Assembly (NCBI RefSeq): GCF_001886715.1
Contig: NZ_CP018082.1
Location: forward strand, 1,302,001-1,366,000
Reading direction: 5' to 3'
Origin: Nocardia mangyaensis
Lineage (GTDB): Bacteria; Actinomycetota; Actinomycetes; Mycobacteriales; Mycobacteriaceae
DNA: 64,000 bases
The stretch's first letter is position 1. Every line of letters starts with the position of its first letter. The notes below the pieces were generated by a model. That model did no database searches. It saw only the letters and a program-made list of their open reading frames with translations, and was not told the DNA's origin. Made by a program: the position numbers and the translations under genes. This document shows positions 17,761 through 26,724 of this stretch, piece by piece.

Positions 17761-19553
17761 TCAGGACATCCTTGACCACCTGTTATCAAGTGATGCTTGA
17801 CGTGTCTGGTGGTTTGACGCCTGCGCCGGTGACGTAGAAGCGAGTGATGGGTTTGAGGTTTCGCCTCGGTCGGACGGCGATCTCCTCCTCGCCGAGCAGG
17901 ATGCGAAAGTGGGTGTCTTCGATGACGACGGTGACGGTCTGGCCCCGGTAGCGCACCCCGAGCTTGATGTTCTGTTTGGCGACCATGATGTTGCCGCTGG
18001 CATGGACTTTCCGGATCGCGCGTAAGCCGCCCGGCGCTATTGGAGGTAGCGGCAACGGGTTGGCCGGCATGCGCGATCCAGGCAGCCTCCCGAGTTGGTC
18101 TGCGGCGATAGGGCAGAGGGCCATGTCCCGATCAGGACGTTGTCAGCGATGGCATGCCATGCATCAGGTGACCGTCAAGCCTCAACGTGATCCGCTGCCC
18201 GGAATGGGCAGCACCGACGAGATGCTTTGTGTTAGAGATGGATACGAGTCCGTCGCGGTCGACGGTGCGATCGATCTCGATGGTCTCCCCGGCCCGGATC
18301 GAGGCGACGCCCTTACCTGTGGTTCGCCGCTGGGCGGGATGGCCAGGTTCGGGGCCGGCAGGTCGCGCTCCTCGCATCGCGAGATGTTGCAAATCCTGTG
18401 CCAGCAGCCGTGATCCGAGGGTCCGGATGACTTCGCCGTCGACGCTGATGTGGATGCTGCGTAGGTCGACCCACACCGTGACCGTTCGTCCGGCCATGCT
18501 GCGATGCAACGCAACGGTCTGTCGGCCAGAACGAATCTGGATGCTGCCACTTGCCGGGACACGTGCTTCGAACTCCATCGCCGTTTCAGTGCCAGTGGGC
18601 CGCGGCGGCTCGATCACCCCGACGATCAACGATTTGGCGGCTATGTCGACCGGCTCAGTCGACACGAGGGTGTCGAGGCGAGTCGGGCCGTTCGGGCGGA
18701 ACAACTGCGATGGTGTGGCCATGCCGATGCCTTGGTGCGGGCGGCGATGGTTGTATCCCTCGACCCCGCCCGTTGATCGCGTGTTGAGCCGCGTCGATCG
18801 ATTCGAAAGGTGCTGAGTCATCGAGGAATTCGCTGCGCAGCGTCTTATGGAAGCGCTCAATCTTGCCTGTCGTGGTCGGTGACCGCGGTTTCGTCAACCG
18901 CTGCTTGAACCCGTTTTCCCGGCAGATTCGCTCGAACAAGACCTCGACCGGTTGAGGTTTGAGGTATCGGCCGGTGAACTGGCCGCCGTTGTCAGTCAAC
19001 ACTTCTGAGGGCACTCCGAAACGACGCATCGCCGCCAGGAATCCTTCGCTCACCTCGCGGGCCGATGGTGTTGCCAGCAGCGCCGACACGACGATGAACC
19101 GTGAGTGGTCGTCGATGCCGGTCAATAGCTTGCACTCGCGGCCATCAGCCAGCTGCACTCCGCCGACGATGTCGAGCTGCCACAGATGCATCGGTGCCTC
19201 GCGCTGCCACCGCCGGTACTTGCGTTTGTGTTGTTGGACCTGCGGGTTCACCAGCCCGTTGCGGACCAGGACGCGATGTACAGTCGGCCGCGACGGCGCG
19301 GGATCGGTGCCGCGGCGAACGAGTTCGTAGCTGATCCGACGTGCTCCCCACCGCGGATGCTCACGCCGCAGCCGACAGATCAACGCCTCGACCTCGGCCG
19401 ACTTCGCACACGGCGCGATACCGATACTCCGCCGTCGTCTTCGGATCCACGAGTTGCCGTCCTCGATCGGCATTGACACTGGTCGTTCACATCATCATGG
19501 TGCCGCTGAAACGTCAAGCGTCAGTTGATAACAAGCGGTCAAGAAAGTCCTGA
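17761..19553 (-). mobile_element. Degraded IS481-family insertion sequence with long terminal inverted repeats
   Basis: The ends are long imperfect inverted repeats: 17761-17805 begins TCAGGACATCCTTGACCACC and continues TGTTATCAAGTGATGCTTGA; the right end, read inward from 19553, gives TCAGGACTTTCTTGACCGCT and continues TGTTATCAACTGACGCTTGA. IS481 elements usually end in TGT...ACA, so the strict IS boundary may be the inner TGTTATCAA (17781 and 19532). The transposase inside is broken (see the pseudogene). No clear target duplication was seen. Confidence 0.75.
17786..19479 (-). pseudogene. IS481-family transposase, frameshifted and 5'-truncated
   Basis: The DDE integrase core is readable from 19479: HPRWGARRISYELVRRG, HLWQLDIVGG, LLTGIDDHSRFIV, LTDNGGQFTG and PRSPTTTGKIERFHKTLRSE. 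The frame shifts near 18770 into GYNHRRPHQGIGMATPSQLF and again near 18130 into the tail IMVAKQNIKLGVRYRGQTVT. Two C-terminal beta-rich repeats of the VxRxVxxxGxIxVAxQxIxVG type, known from actinobacterial IS481 transposases, are recognisable. The N-terminal helix-turn-helix region is absent, because only about 70 bases separate the first codon from the IS end. The gene cannot make an active enzyme. Confidence 0.8.
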
Positions 19554-19766
19554 GTCCATACATCGACATTCGTGGACAGGCTAGAACGGCTGACCAGCTG
19601 AACCGTCCCGAACGATCTCTCGGGGCTGTGTCGTCGGCGGCACGACCGGGTGAATGGATTCTGACCCTTGACGAGCTGCGCACACTACGTCGCGTAGCGT
19701 ACCGGTGGCTCGAAACGAAGTGAAGGAAACAGGATGGTCTGCTCGGAAACCTGCAGGTGAAGAAGT
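19554..19766. other. Flank left of the CRISPR remnant, no gene seen
   Basis: This stretch between the IS481 end and the first CRISPR-like repeat has no supportable gene. It is where a leader would lie if the array ran left to right, but it is not notably AT-rich, so I cannot identify a leader. The bases after the second repeat (19856-20075) are also without a supportable gene. Confidence 0.35.
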
Positions 19767-19855
19767 GTCGGCCCCGCACACGCGGGGATGCTCCGGCTGA
19801 TGCTCACCTTCCCGCCGCTGTCGGGCCGTCGGTCCCGCACATGCGAGGACGCTCC
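19767..19855 (+). CRISPR. Two-repeat remnant of a type I-E-like CRISPR array
   Basis: Two 28-base units, 19767-19794 (GTCGGCCCCGCAC then ACGCGGGGATGCTCC) and 19828-19855 (GTCGGTCCCGCAC then ATGCGAGGACGCTCC), differ at four positions and flank a 33-base spacer (19795-19827). The 61-base period, the CCCCGC...GCGGGG stem and the GATGCTCC-type end fit actinobacterial type I-E repeats. The second unit is degenerate, as terminal repeats often are. No further repeat lies one period away on either side, and no cas gene is in the window. It is an orphan relic. Confidence 0.6.
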
Positions 19856-20075
19856 CAGCTGGTTGTGGGTCGGGACTGCTGCAGAGGTAGGTGACGTCGT
19901 CACCCGATCATGCAGCAGGCCCTTTCGTGACAGCAAGCCAGGCGAGAGCGGGCCTGGACAGGGTGATGTGGGCAATACCAGGCCCGGTAGCTGTTCCGCA
20001 GGCAAGACGGTCGAAATTGGTGGCCTGCCTCTGGTCGTGCGGTCCGCGCCGCTCCTGCTCGCTGGGCTTTCATGA

Positions 20076-20567
20076 TCAGGACGAATGCAGTGTGAACTCC
20101 ACGGTGTACTGGACGTTGCCGGGTGCGGTCGTGTGTCCGTTGTTGGCGGTGAAGTCGCAGCGCGCGGCCAGTGTGTAGGTGCGGTCGAGCTGCAACCCTG
20201 TGATGGTGGAGTGCCAAAAGTAGTCGGCTGGAATCGACGGGTGCGAATCGTGGTAGCCGGATTTCCCGACCACGGCGGCCCCGCATGACATCGGCCCTTG
20301 CACCATGTTCTGGACGTAGGGCGACAGCCGCAGCGACCAAATCAGGCGGTTGCCACCGCGAGGGTCTTGCCTGGCGTAGACGGCATCGCCGGTGAAGGTG
20401 CCGTGTTTGCCCTCGTACCGATAGCGGGTGTCATTCGGATGGAAGTCGTAGTGGCCCGGCTGGGCTGCCGCTCCCGGTGCTGAAGCCAGTAGAGCTGCAC
20501 TGACAGCTGAGAGTGCGGTTAGGACGGTGGCTACTCGACGTGCCTTCTTACCGATAGCGCGCGGCAT
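20076..20567 (-). CDS. Secreted hypothetical protein, 163 residues
   Basis: A start ATG follows a strong GGGGGG site at 6 bases. Residues 1-35 form a Sec signal (MPRAIGKKARRVATVLTALS, AAQ cleavage region). The mature part of about 128 residues is rich in aromatic and polar residues (YDFHPNDTRYRYEGKHGTF, YFWHSTITGLQLDRTYTLAA) with two cysteines (SCGAAV and ARCDFT), suggesting a disulfide-stabilised beta-sandwich. I recognise no family. Its first codons overlap the last 37 bases of the cold-shock-like gene in another frame, so the two are probably coupled. Confidence 0.6.
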   Translation of the reverse strand: MPRAIGKKARRVATVLTALSAVSAALLASAPGAAAQPGHYDFHPNDTRYRYEGKHGTFTGDAVYARQDPRGGNRLIWSLRLSPYVQNMVQGPMSCGAAVVGKSGYHDSHPSIPADYFWHSTITGLQLDRTYTLAARCDFTANNGHTTAPGNVQYTVEFTLHSS

Positions 20568-20746
20568 TCGTATCCCCCCTGAGGAACGTTCTCGATTTCT
20601 ACATCGACCTGGTCGCCTTCGGCGATCTCGAGCACGTCGCCCTGTTCCACGCTGGACATGTGGAACCAGATGGGCGGGCCGTCAGGTCGAGTCAGTACGC
20701 CAGTGCCGTTGCGAATATTCCAGCGGTATACGGTGGCCGATTCCAC
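20531..20746 (-). CDS. Cold-shock-domain-like small protein
   Basis: At 71 residues it has the size of a bacterial CspA-type protein. It shows the family layout: an opening strand with WNIRNGTGVLTRPDG (where CspA has FNxxKGFGFI), IWFHMSSVEQ (RNP2-like VFVHxSxI) and an EGDQVDVEIENVPQGGYECRALSV tail. Cold-shock domains bind single-stranded RNA or DNA. Several aromatic RNA-contact positions are changed, so binding may be altered. It lies upstream of, and overlaps, the secreted protein gene at 20567. Confidence 0.6.
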   Translation of the reverse strand: MESATVYRWNIRNGTGVLTRPDGPPIWFHMSSVEQGDVLEIAEGDQVDVEIENVPQGGYECRALSVRRHVE

Positions 20747-20889
20747 GATCCCGCTCCCTCCCTCGCACCGGATGCTGTGACCGGGCCATCATTGCACATT
20801 CTGCGCCTCTCGCACATGGCATTTCAGTTCGGGCAGGCATCGGCGATCGACCTGTGGTTATGTACGGTCCGGTGTGCTGCGGATGCGGT

Positions 20890-21260
20890 TTCGGGGTGCC
20901 GCATTTCGAGCATGCCGTGCGCGGGCATGCTGAGCCGACACCAACAGGTCAGCGCTGCAATGAGATTCAAGAGCCCGTTGTGAATGTCGGTGCGAGGTTC
21001 CCCTCGGGTGGCCAGACGTCGGTGTGGTGGGGTTGGGCGAAGGTCTGCTCCACGATCCAGCGGCCAGTGGTGACCTTGGCGCGGGGACCTCGGCGAGGGA
21101 TGGAGCCGGTGAGCCCTCGACTGCCCAGCTCGGCGTAGTCGCTGGGTAGTCGTAGCCCTTGTCTATGGTCAGGTTCTTCGCTGCGAGACGCTGGCCGGGT
21201 GCGCGGGCGCGGGACATGTGGTTCTGGCTGGGTGCGGCGTCGTGGTGGTGGCCGTGGTTC
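20890..21260 (-). pseudogene. IS5-type transposase fragment
   Basis: Minus-strand pieces in shifting frames read NLTIDKGYDYPATT, ELGSRGLTGSIPRRGPRAKV, TTGRWIVEQTFA and then TDIHNGLLNLIAALTCWCRL. These match in order the C-terminal third of IS5-family transposases, including the DKGYD and RW-VE-TFA catalytic blocks. The N-terminal two thirds are missing and at least two frameshifts are needed. It is a decayed fragment. Confidence 0.65.
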
Positions 21261-21393
21261 CGCCTCGACCAACCCGACGAATCGCTGTCCGTATTACATG
21301 TGGAGGACTTGAGTTGACACATGCACGACCGGCTGCCCACCTCAGGCCGGTCGTGCGCGGTAGTCGACCTCTTTCGTGGTGAAGCGGGCGTCG

Positions 21394-21795
21394 CTACGTC
21401 CCGCGGCGCCCGCGACAGGGCACTGCCGCCTCTGGACTACCCCTACTTAATGCTAATGGGCGGTGAGAACTTGCTCGCGTTGGCAGTCGCCGAGTTCGTC
21501 GAATGTGGGGCGTTCTGCTCTCCAGGTTCTGCACTGCTGATTCCACCGCGGCCTCGAAGGCTTCAGTGTCGTGGCCTTCCGCGAGCGGCTCACCACCGGC
21601 GTCTCCGTCATACAGGCCGACGGACCAGTGCAGGATGTCGACTCGTTCCTCCGCCAGGCCGGGGTCAGCGGTCGTGACGACGAGTTGGAGTGGAGCACCG
21701 GTACCTGGGACTTTGCCGATGACTGCTTCGATCTTGGTGCAGCCTCCGCCAGTGTCGACGATCTGCCCGGCCGCCCCGCCGAAGCGGCTCGCCAA
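21394..21795 (-). CDS. Hypothetical protein of mobile-element type, 3' end probably degraded
   Basis: The first 95 residues (ASRFGGAAGQIVDTGGGCTK, VPGTGAPLQLVVTTAD, WSVGLYDGDAGGEPLAEGHD, AFEAAVESAVQNL) read like a coherent acidic soluble protein of a type I associate with actinobacterial integrative elements. After that the composition becomes Arg/Ser-rich and unlikely, which suggests a frameshift. The only start is TTG at 21795; an in-frame stop lies 8 codons upstream, so the gene may be N-terminally truncated. Function is unknown. Confidence 0.45.
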   Translation of the reverse strand: MASRFGGAAGQIVDTGGGCTKIEAVIGKVPGTGAPLQLVVTTADPGLAEERVDILHWSVGLYDGDAGGEPLAEGHDTEAFEAAVESAVQNLESRTPHIRRTRRLPTRASSHRPLALSRGSPEAAVPCRGRRGT

Positions 21796-21813
21796 AGATG
21801 CCGATTCAGGCGC

Positions 21814-23052
21814 CTATGTCGATACTGCTGCCCGACCTGAGGCGGTGGGCAGTGGGCTGCACCATGTCTCGCGTGAGTAGCGGACGGCAACGAGACCCAC
21901 GACAGCGACACCTACCATGAGCGCCAGCGCCCAACCCCAACCTGATTTACTGTCGACAACCAGGCCGAACAGTGGTTGCAATGCCGCGGAGGCGGCGAAG
22001 ACGCCGGCATTGAGAACCGCGAGAGCCGTCGCCGCGATATTGGCCGGCACGGACTCCTTCAACGCCGCGAACGACACCGTCACCTGAGAGGCGGCAGCGC
22101 CCACCAAGGCGTACAGACCGATGCCCTGCCAGCCCGAATCCCATGGCAGCACAGCAAGACCGGCCCAACCGGCCACGGCCATACCGCTGGTGGCCAACAG
22201 AAATGGCTTGCGCCGCCCTACCCGGTCCGACCACACGCCGATCGCCAGACAACCCACGCCGTACACAGTCAATGTGGCGGTGGTGTACGCGGCGGCAACA
22301 GTATTGGACAAGCCACGGGTTTCGGTGAGCAACGGAACGCCCCATAGTCCAGCGAAGGCGTAGAAGGTGCCGTTGGTGCCGACAGTGGCCAGCAGCAATG
22401 GCCACAGCTCGTGTCGCCGCAGGGCGGTGCGCAGACCTGCCCGCGCCCCACCGCTCGGGACGTCGGCCTCAACGGGGCTGTGTGGCGGCCGGTTGCGAAC
22501 CACGACGGCCACCGCGACCGATAGGACAACTCCGGCGACTGCGGCGACCGCGAAGACTTCCCGCCAGCTGTAGCGCTCCAGCAACCACGCTGTGGGCGAA
22601 CCCGCGATGATCGCCCCACCGGTGGCCAGCAGCATCGTCACACCGGTGACCAGACCGTAGCTTTCCGGCCGAAACCACGCGGCGTTGTATTTCATGATGC
22701 CGACGAACACCACGGACAGACCGGCGCCCGTCAGCACCGGCCCCACCGAGGCCACCACCACGCTCTGCGCACTGGCGAGAGTGAAGGACCCGGCCGCGGT
22801 CACCAGAGACCCGGCCCCGACACACCACCTCGTGCCATAGCGGTCCACCAACATCCCCGCCGGTATCTGCGCCACGGTGTATATCCAGAAATGCCACGCG
22901 GCCAGGGCGCCGAGGGCGGCCCCGCCGACACCTAGGTCAGCGGAGAGCGCTTCGGCGGAGGTCGCGGGAGCGAACCGGTGAAAGAACCCGAGCAGAAAGC
23001 AACCCGCGAGCACCGACCACCCGGTCAGACTGCGTATGCGGTGGCTAGGCAC
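21814..23052 (-). CDS. Major facilitator superfamily transporter
   Basis: I place the start at GTG 23052, which overlaps the stop of the Rieske gene, rather than at the upstream in-frame ATG inside that gene. The protein (412 residues) has about 12 hydrophobic segments with MFS landmarks: GMLVDRYGTRWCVGAGSL (loop 2-3 motif), a long central cytoplasmic loop (VVRNRPPHSPVEADVPSGGARAGL), and GVWSDRVGRRKPFLLATSG, the mirrored motif in the second half. Co-transcription with the oxygenase suggests uptake of its aromatic or cyclic substrate or export of a product. The substrate is unknown. Confidence 0.8.
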   Translation of the reverse strand: MPSHRIRSLTGWSVLAGCFLLGFFHRFAPATSAEALSADLGVGGAALGALAAWHFWIYTVAQIPAGMLVDRYGTRWCVGAGSLVTAAGSFTLASAQSVVVASVGPVLTGAGLSVVFVGIMKYNAAWFRPESYGLVTGVTMLLATGGAIIAGSPTAWLLERYSWREVFAVAAVAGVVLSVAVAVVVRNRPPHSPVEADVPSGGARAGLRTALRRHELWPLLLATVGTNGTFYAFAGLWGVPLLTETRGLSNTVAAAYTTATLTVYGVGCLAIGVWSDRVGRRKPFLLATSGMAVAGWAGLAVLPWDSGWQGIGLYALVGAAASQVTVSFAALKESVPANIAATALAVLNAGVFAASAALQPLFGLVVDSKSGWGWALALMVGVAVVGLVAVRYSRETWCSPLPTASGRAAVST

Positions 23053-24193
23053 CGAGAACCCGATCCAGGATCCAGTTGTCGAGGCGGTGCACGACATGTT
23101 CCTCGGGCAGGTAGCTGCCCGGCGCGGAGCGGTTGAGACCTCTCTGCTGATGCTCGGTGATCCAGTCGTCCTCTTCGATGACCTGGTCGAGACGCTGGTA
23201 ATAGCGTTTGGACACCTCATCGAAGTCGGGCCGTTCGATCGTCGAGGCGGGGAAGGAATATCCGACGCGGACCCTGGTGCGGGTGGCCGAATCCGGGATC
23301 TTGTGGATCCACCACATCACGTCCTGCGCGGTGACGAGGAAGAACCCGGGCAGCAGGATGGAGAAGTGGGCTCCCTTGGCCGCAGCGCCGGTCAGGCCGC
23401 TGGTATGTGGGAACCCGGAACCTTGTTGACTCGGGTAGAGCGCTGGGGTGTGCTCCGACTCGTGGTAGACACCGATCCAGTTGCCCTCGGACACCGGGAC
23501 GGTGACCGGTTGCTCGCCGATCGATCCGCGGTGGATGTGCTTGGTATGCAACGTCTCCATGTCCACCTCGACATACAGCTTCCAGTTGGAATCGAGAACG
23601 TACTCGCGCTGGTTGACTGCGATCATTTGCGCGGTCTGGTGTGGGGCCGCGACAGTGGAGATGTAGTTGCCGAGGTAGGCGTCCAGGGTGGGTGAATTCG
23701 CCAGGTCTCCGAGGTGCACGAAGATCAGCCCCTCGCGGACCCCGCAAGGCACCAGGAGCAGGTCTTTCCCGAGCCCTGACAACTCTTCACGGCTGTAGTC
23801 GCCAAGGCCTGGTGCGTGCTTGAGAACCCCTTCGAGACTGTAGGTCCACGAGTGGTACGGGCAGCGCAGGCCGCGGCAGGTGCCTGCCTGCTCATCGATG
23901 ATCAACGATCCGCGGTGGCGGCAGGAGTTGCGGAATACACGCACCTGCTGGTCGTCCCCGCGCACGACCAGCAGCGGCTCGTCCAACAGGCGGAGGGTAA
24001 GGAAGTCGCCCGGATTGCGGATCGACGAGGCAAGCCCAGCGAAGTGCCACGCAGGGCGGAACATTGTTTCCATCTCGCGCTCGAACCAGGCAGGCTCGGT
24101 GTACACCGAGTACGGAAGAGTTTCGGCTTGTTCTCGGGGCAGGCGTGTGGCCGCGTAGAGAGTTGGATCAAAAACATCTGTCGCAGTGTGCAT
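23045..24193 (-). CDS. Rieske non-haem iron ring-hydroxylating oxygenase, alpha subunit
   Basis: ATG 24193 has GGGGGA 7 bases upstream, so I prefer it to ATG 24208; this gives 382 residues. The Rieske cluster ligands are Cys91-x-His93 and Cys111-x2-His114 (CRHRG...CPYHSW). The mononuclear iron site follows the family pattern NWKLYVEVDMETLHTKHIH, with His216 and His221 as ligands. Such enzymes add O2 to aromatic rings or demethylate small molecules and need a separate ferredoxin/reductase, which is not encoded nearby. It forms an operon with an MFS transporter. A 20-base palindrome lies upstream. The substrate is unknown. Confidence 0.85.
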   Translation of the reverse strand: MHTATDVFDPTLYAATRLPREQAETLPYSVYTEPAWFEREMETMFRPAWHFAGLASSIRNPGDFLTLRLLDEPLLVVRGDDQQVRVFRNSCRHRGSLIIDEQAGTCRGLRCPYHSWTYSLEGVLKHAPGLGDYSREELSGLGKDLLLVPCGVREGLIFVHLGDLANSPTLDAYLGNYISTVAAPHQTAQMIAVNQREYVLDSNWKLYVEVDMETLHTKHIHRGSIGEQPVTVPVSEGNWIGVYHESEHTPALYPSQQGSGFPHTSGLTGAAAKGAHFSILLPGFFLVTAQDVMWWIHKIPDSATRTRVRVGYSFPASTIERPDFDEVSKRYYQRLDQVIEEDDWITEHQQRGLNRSAPGSYLPEEHVVHRLDNWILDRVLGA

Positions 24194-24257
24194 ATCGACA
24201 TCCCCCATGTCACGATTATTAGTCGACTGCTCAACTTAGTCGGCGTTTGGGCCCCCG

Positions 24258-24277
24258 GTCAACGCTGAAGCGTTGAC
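24258..24277. promoter_or_regulatory. 20-base palindrome upstream of the Rieske/MFS operon
   Basis: GTCAACGCTGAAGCGTTGAC has perfect 9-base arms around GA and ends 65 bases before the Rieske start. A short direct repeat (TTAGTCG) lies between it and the gene. The size and symmetry fit a TetR/GntR-class operator. No cognate regulator gene is adjacent. Confidence 0.45.
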
Positions 24278-24653
24278 GAACAGTGTTCTGTTGCAGTGAT
24301 TTAGCGGCGCCGAAGCTTGCATGTGGTGGGCTGTATGGCCGCGAGTTATCGTGTGCAAGGGGGCATCTCGCACCTGAGAATCCAGTCGAAGGCGACGTCC
24401 ATGGTGCCACCATGCCGTGAGCAACTGCTTCTGCTACGGCCAGGCCCCGGAACCGTCCGAGTGTGACTCGCGGTGGTATGTGGTAGCGCTTTCGCGCGGT
24501 CAGGTGGCGATGACGGCGCGGCGAGAGGCCTCAGAATCGCAACGAGCAGAGCCGCGATGACTCCAGTTCCGGCAACTGCGAGTCCGCAACACTACCTGTG
24601 GTCACGCCCACGCCGGTCTATGACGGGAATGGGACGGAGTAGCCGTGAGTGAT
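24278..24653. other. Intergenic stretch between the LLM and Rieske genes
   Basis: About 375 bases carry the remaining upstream region of the Rieske operon and the downstream end of the LLM gene. I see no gene and no strong hairpin terminator. Confidence 0.4.
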
Positions 24654-25475
24654 TCAAGCGACCCTAGGAGGTCCTTGGCGGACGCGTTTGTGTGTTCCTT
24701 CGATGTCGGTGATGTGTGGGAACGTGTATTCCATCCACCAGGTGGCGCCTGCCAGGGCGCAGGCCTCGACAACTGAGGTTTCCTTGGGGTTCTCGGTGCG
24801 ACCGAATCGGATCACATCCAGAGGTGTATCGAGATTGCGCACAGCCGAGACTTTCTCGACCATCACTTTCAGGTCGTCCGGTTCGACCTCCAACTTGTAT
24901 GCGTCGGCACAGATCACGCCGTCCCAGCGAGCCGCGCGGGCCAGGGGCTTGGCTGCAGACTTCGTTGCCGCTGTCCAGATCGGGACGCGCGGACGCTGCA
25001 CAGTCGGTGTGAATCCGTCGGTCTTCACTTGACAATGGGGGCCGTCGTGTTCGATGGGATTACCACTCCAGAGCTGGTCGAGAACAGTGAGCGACTCGTC
25101 GAGTTTGGCTGCCCGCTCCGCGGCGGTGCCGGTGTCTCCGAATGCGGAGTAGTCGGGCAGTGCTGAGTACCCAGCACCGGCGCCGAGTGTGACGCGACCC
25201 GAGGACAGTTGGTCCAGCGTGCTGACTTCCCGGGCAAGTTTAGCGATGTGGCGACGTGGCACAGGAGTGACGAGTGTGCCGAGACGGATCGTCGATGTCG
25301 CAATTGCCATGGCGGTCAACGCTATCCAGGGGTCAGCTGTCGGTTCGACCACCTGCAGGTGGTCCCAAACGAAGACACCGTCCCAGCCGGCGTCCTCGGC
25401 TTCACGCGCGAGCTCGGCCAGGACAGCGGCTTCCCCGCAGCAACCGAAGTTCGGTAGATAGAGTCCCATTTTCAT
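24654..25475 (-). CDS. LLM-class (F420-dependent-type) flavin oxidoreductase
   Basis: The ATG at 25475 begins MKMGLYLPNFGCCGEAAVLA, the first beta strand and cofactor end of luciferase-like TIM barrels, and gives 273 residues. Family blocks follow: AGWDGVFVWDHLQV, DPWIALTAMAIATSTIRLGTL, RHIAKLAREVSTLDQLSSGR, and LGAGAGYS. In Actinobacteria most such proteins use coenzyme F420 rather than FMN. The substrate is unknown. It precedes, with a 50-base gap, the secreted esterase on the same strand; transcription runs from the esterase into it. Confidence 0.8.
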   Translation of the reverse strand: MKMGLYLPNFGCCGEAAVLAELAREAEDAGWDGVFVWDHLQVVEPTADPWIALTAMAIATSTIRLGTLVTPVPRRHIAKLAREVSTLDQLSSGRVTLGAGAGYSALPDYSAFGDTGTAAERAAKLDESLTVLDQLWSGNPIEHDGPHCQVKTDGFTPTVQRPRVPIWTAATKSAAKPLARAARWDGVICADAYKLEVEPDDLKVMVEKVSAVRNLDTPLDVIRFGRTENPKETSVVEACALAGATWWMEYTFPHITDIEGTHKRVRQGPPRVA

Positions 25476-25525
25476 TTGTGCGCCAGTCCTTTTTCGCGGC
25501 CAGCTTCTCAGAGAAGCAGGGTCTT

Positions 25526-26521
25526 TCATCGATCGAGACTGCTCGTGAAGAAGTCCAGGATGGGACGGTTGTACTCGTCTTGCCAGAGATGGTTCGCCAG
25601 ACTGCGCCGCCCTCCGCGAAGCAGGAAGTCCGGTTCGCCCGGATAGCCGTGCGAGCGTAGCTGGCGAGCGACCTTGTCTGCGCACGATACATCGTTGATG
25701 CCGTCCATCTCGTGATGGAAAAGTCGGAATGTCGGTTTGGTCGGTGCCTGTCCGTCGTCCCAGCGGGCTTCGTTCGGGTAGCTCTGCGATAGACAGGAAT
25801 TCCGCTCGATGATGTGCTTGCCGGTCTCGTTGTCGTATCCCGCGCCTTCGACCTTGATGCGCGCTGTCAGTCCTGGCTCGCATCTTCGATGCCAGCCGTA
25901 GGGGTCTCCGCTGGAAACCGGTGCGAAAGCAGTGACGAGCGTGTTGAGATGGGTAGCTGCCCGAACGGCCATATACCCTCCGGAAGACAGGCCGGTAAGG
26001 TAGATCGCGTCCTCGCTGTCGGCAGGCCGCAGCGACGGAATCACTTGCTGCATAACCTGTTCGATGAACGGCAGATCCAGATTCGGTCGGTCTCGAACCT
26101 CGTCGTCCCAGATCTTGCCGCAGATCCGACCGTGGTTGTCGCTCACCTCGCTCGACGAATTGAGCAGAAAGACGGCGAAGCCTTCTTCGACGGCGAGCTC
26201 GCTGAATCGGACTTGCGCCGCCGCTGAGCCGAAATTCGACCCGCACCACTGGACATGCTCGCCACCGCCGCCGTGCATGACGATGATCGCACCTTTGGAC
26301 CAGGACCGTTCCGGGCCTTTCCACTGCACGTCGCGCGGCGTGCCTGACACGTCGACGACGGCGGGTCGCCATCCGCGCTCCGCGCACTGTCGTTCCTGGG
26401 GCGAGGCGCCGCCCTGATCGGACCTGCGCTCCAGCGCGACTGCGCCGGCAACCAGAACTGATCCCGCAATCATGGCCGACAGCAGCGCACCGATCACCCA
26501 CCGGGACTCCGGATACTTCAT
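25526..26521 (-). CDS. Membrane-anchored or secreted alpha/beta-hydrolase (PHB-depolymerase/feruloyl-esterase-like)
   Basis: The start at ATG 26521 gives 331 residues; an upstream in-frame ATG adds 13 residues without a ribosome-binding site. A single hydrophobic stretch (WVIGALLSAMIAGSVLVAGAVAL, about 8-30) is a signal anchor. IIVMHGGGGEHVQW holds the oxyanion loop, and GLSSGGYMAVRA carries Ser180 in GxSxG, as in esterase/PHB depolymerase families. Four to six cysteines in the outer domain suggest disulfides. The catalytic His is probably in HHEMDGIND or NHLWQDE. It likely hydrolyses an extracellular ester or polyester. Confidence 0.7.
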   Translation of the reverse strand: MKYPESRWVIGALLSAMIAGSVLVAGAVALERRSDQGGASPQERQCAERGWRPAVVDVSGTPRDVQWKGPERSWSKGAIIVMHGGGGEHVQWCGSNFGSAAAQVRFSELAVEEGFAVFLLNSSSEVSDNHGRICGKIWDDEVRDRPNLDLPFIEQVMQQVIPSLRPADSEDAIYLTGLSSGGYMAVRAATHLNTLVTAFAPVSSGDPYGWHRRCEPGLTARIKVEGAGYDNETGKHIIERNSCLSQSYPNEARWDDGQAPTKPTFRLFHHEMDGINDVSCADKVARQLRSHGYPGEPDFLLRGGRRSLANHLWQDEYNRPILDFFTSSLDR

Positions 26522-26724
26522 CGCGTGGCACCCTATTCGGAAAACCGATCCGACCGACAAGATTCAAGCACGCCACGAACCGGCAGGATTCGCTGTTGGG
26601 CATCGTCTCTCGGCGAATGACGGACGTTCGCCGCTGAGCTGAGTAGCGCCCGGAACCTTTGCTTCGGCGGGGGAGTGGGTTCGCCTTGCGCAGGACAATC
26701 GACACTGTCGCGACGCCACTGAAT

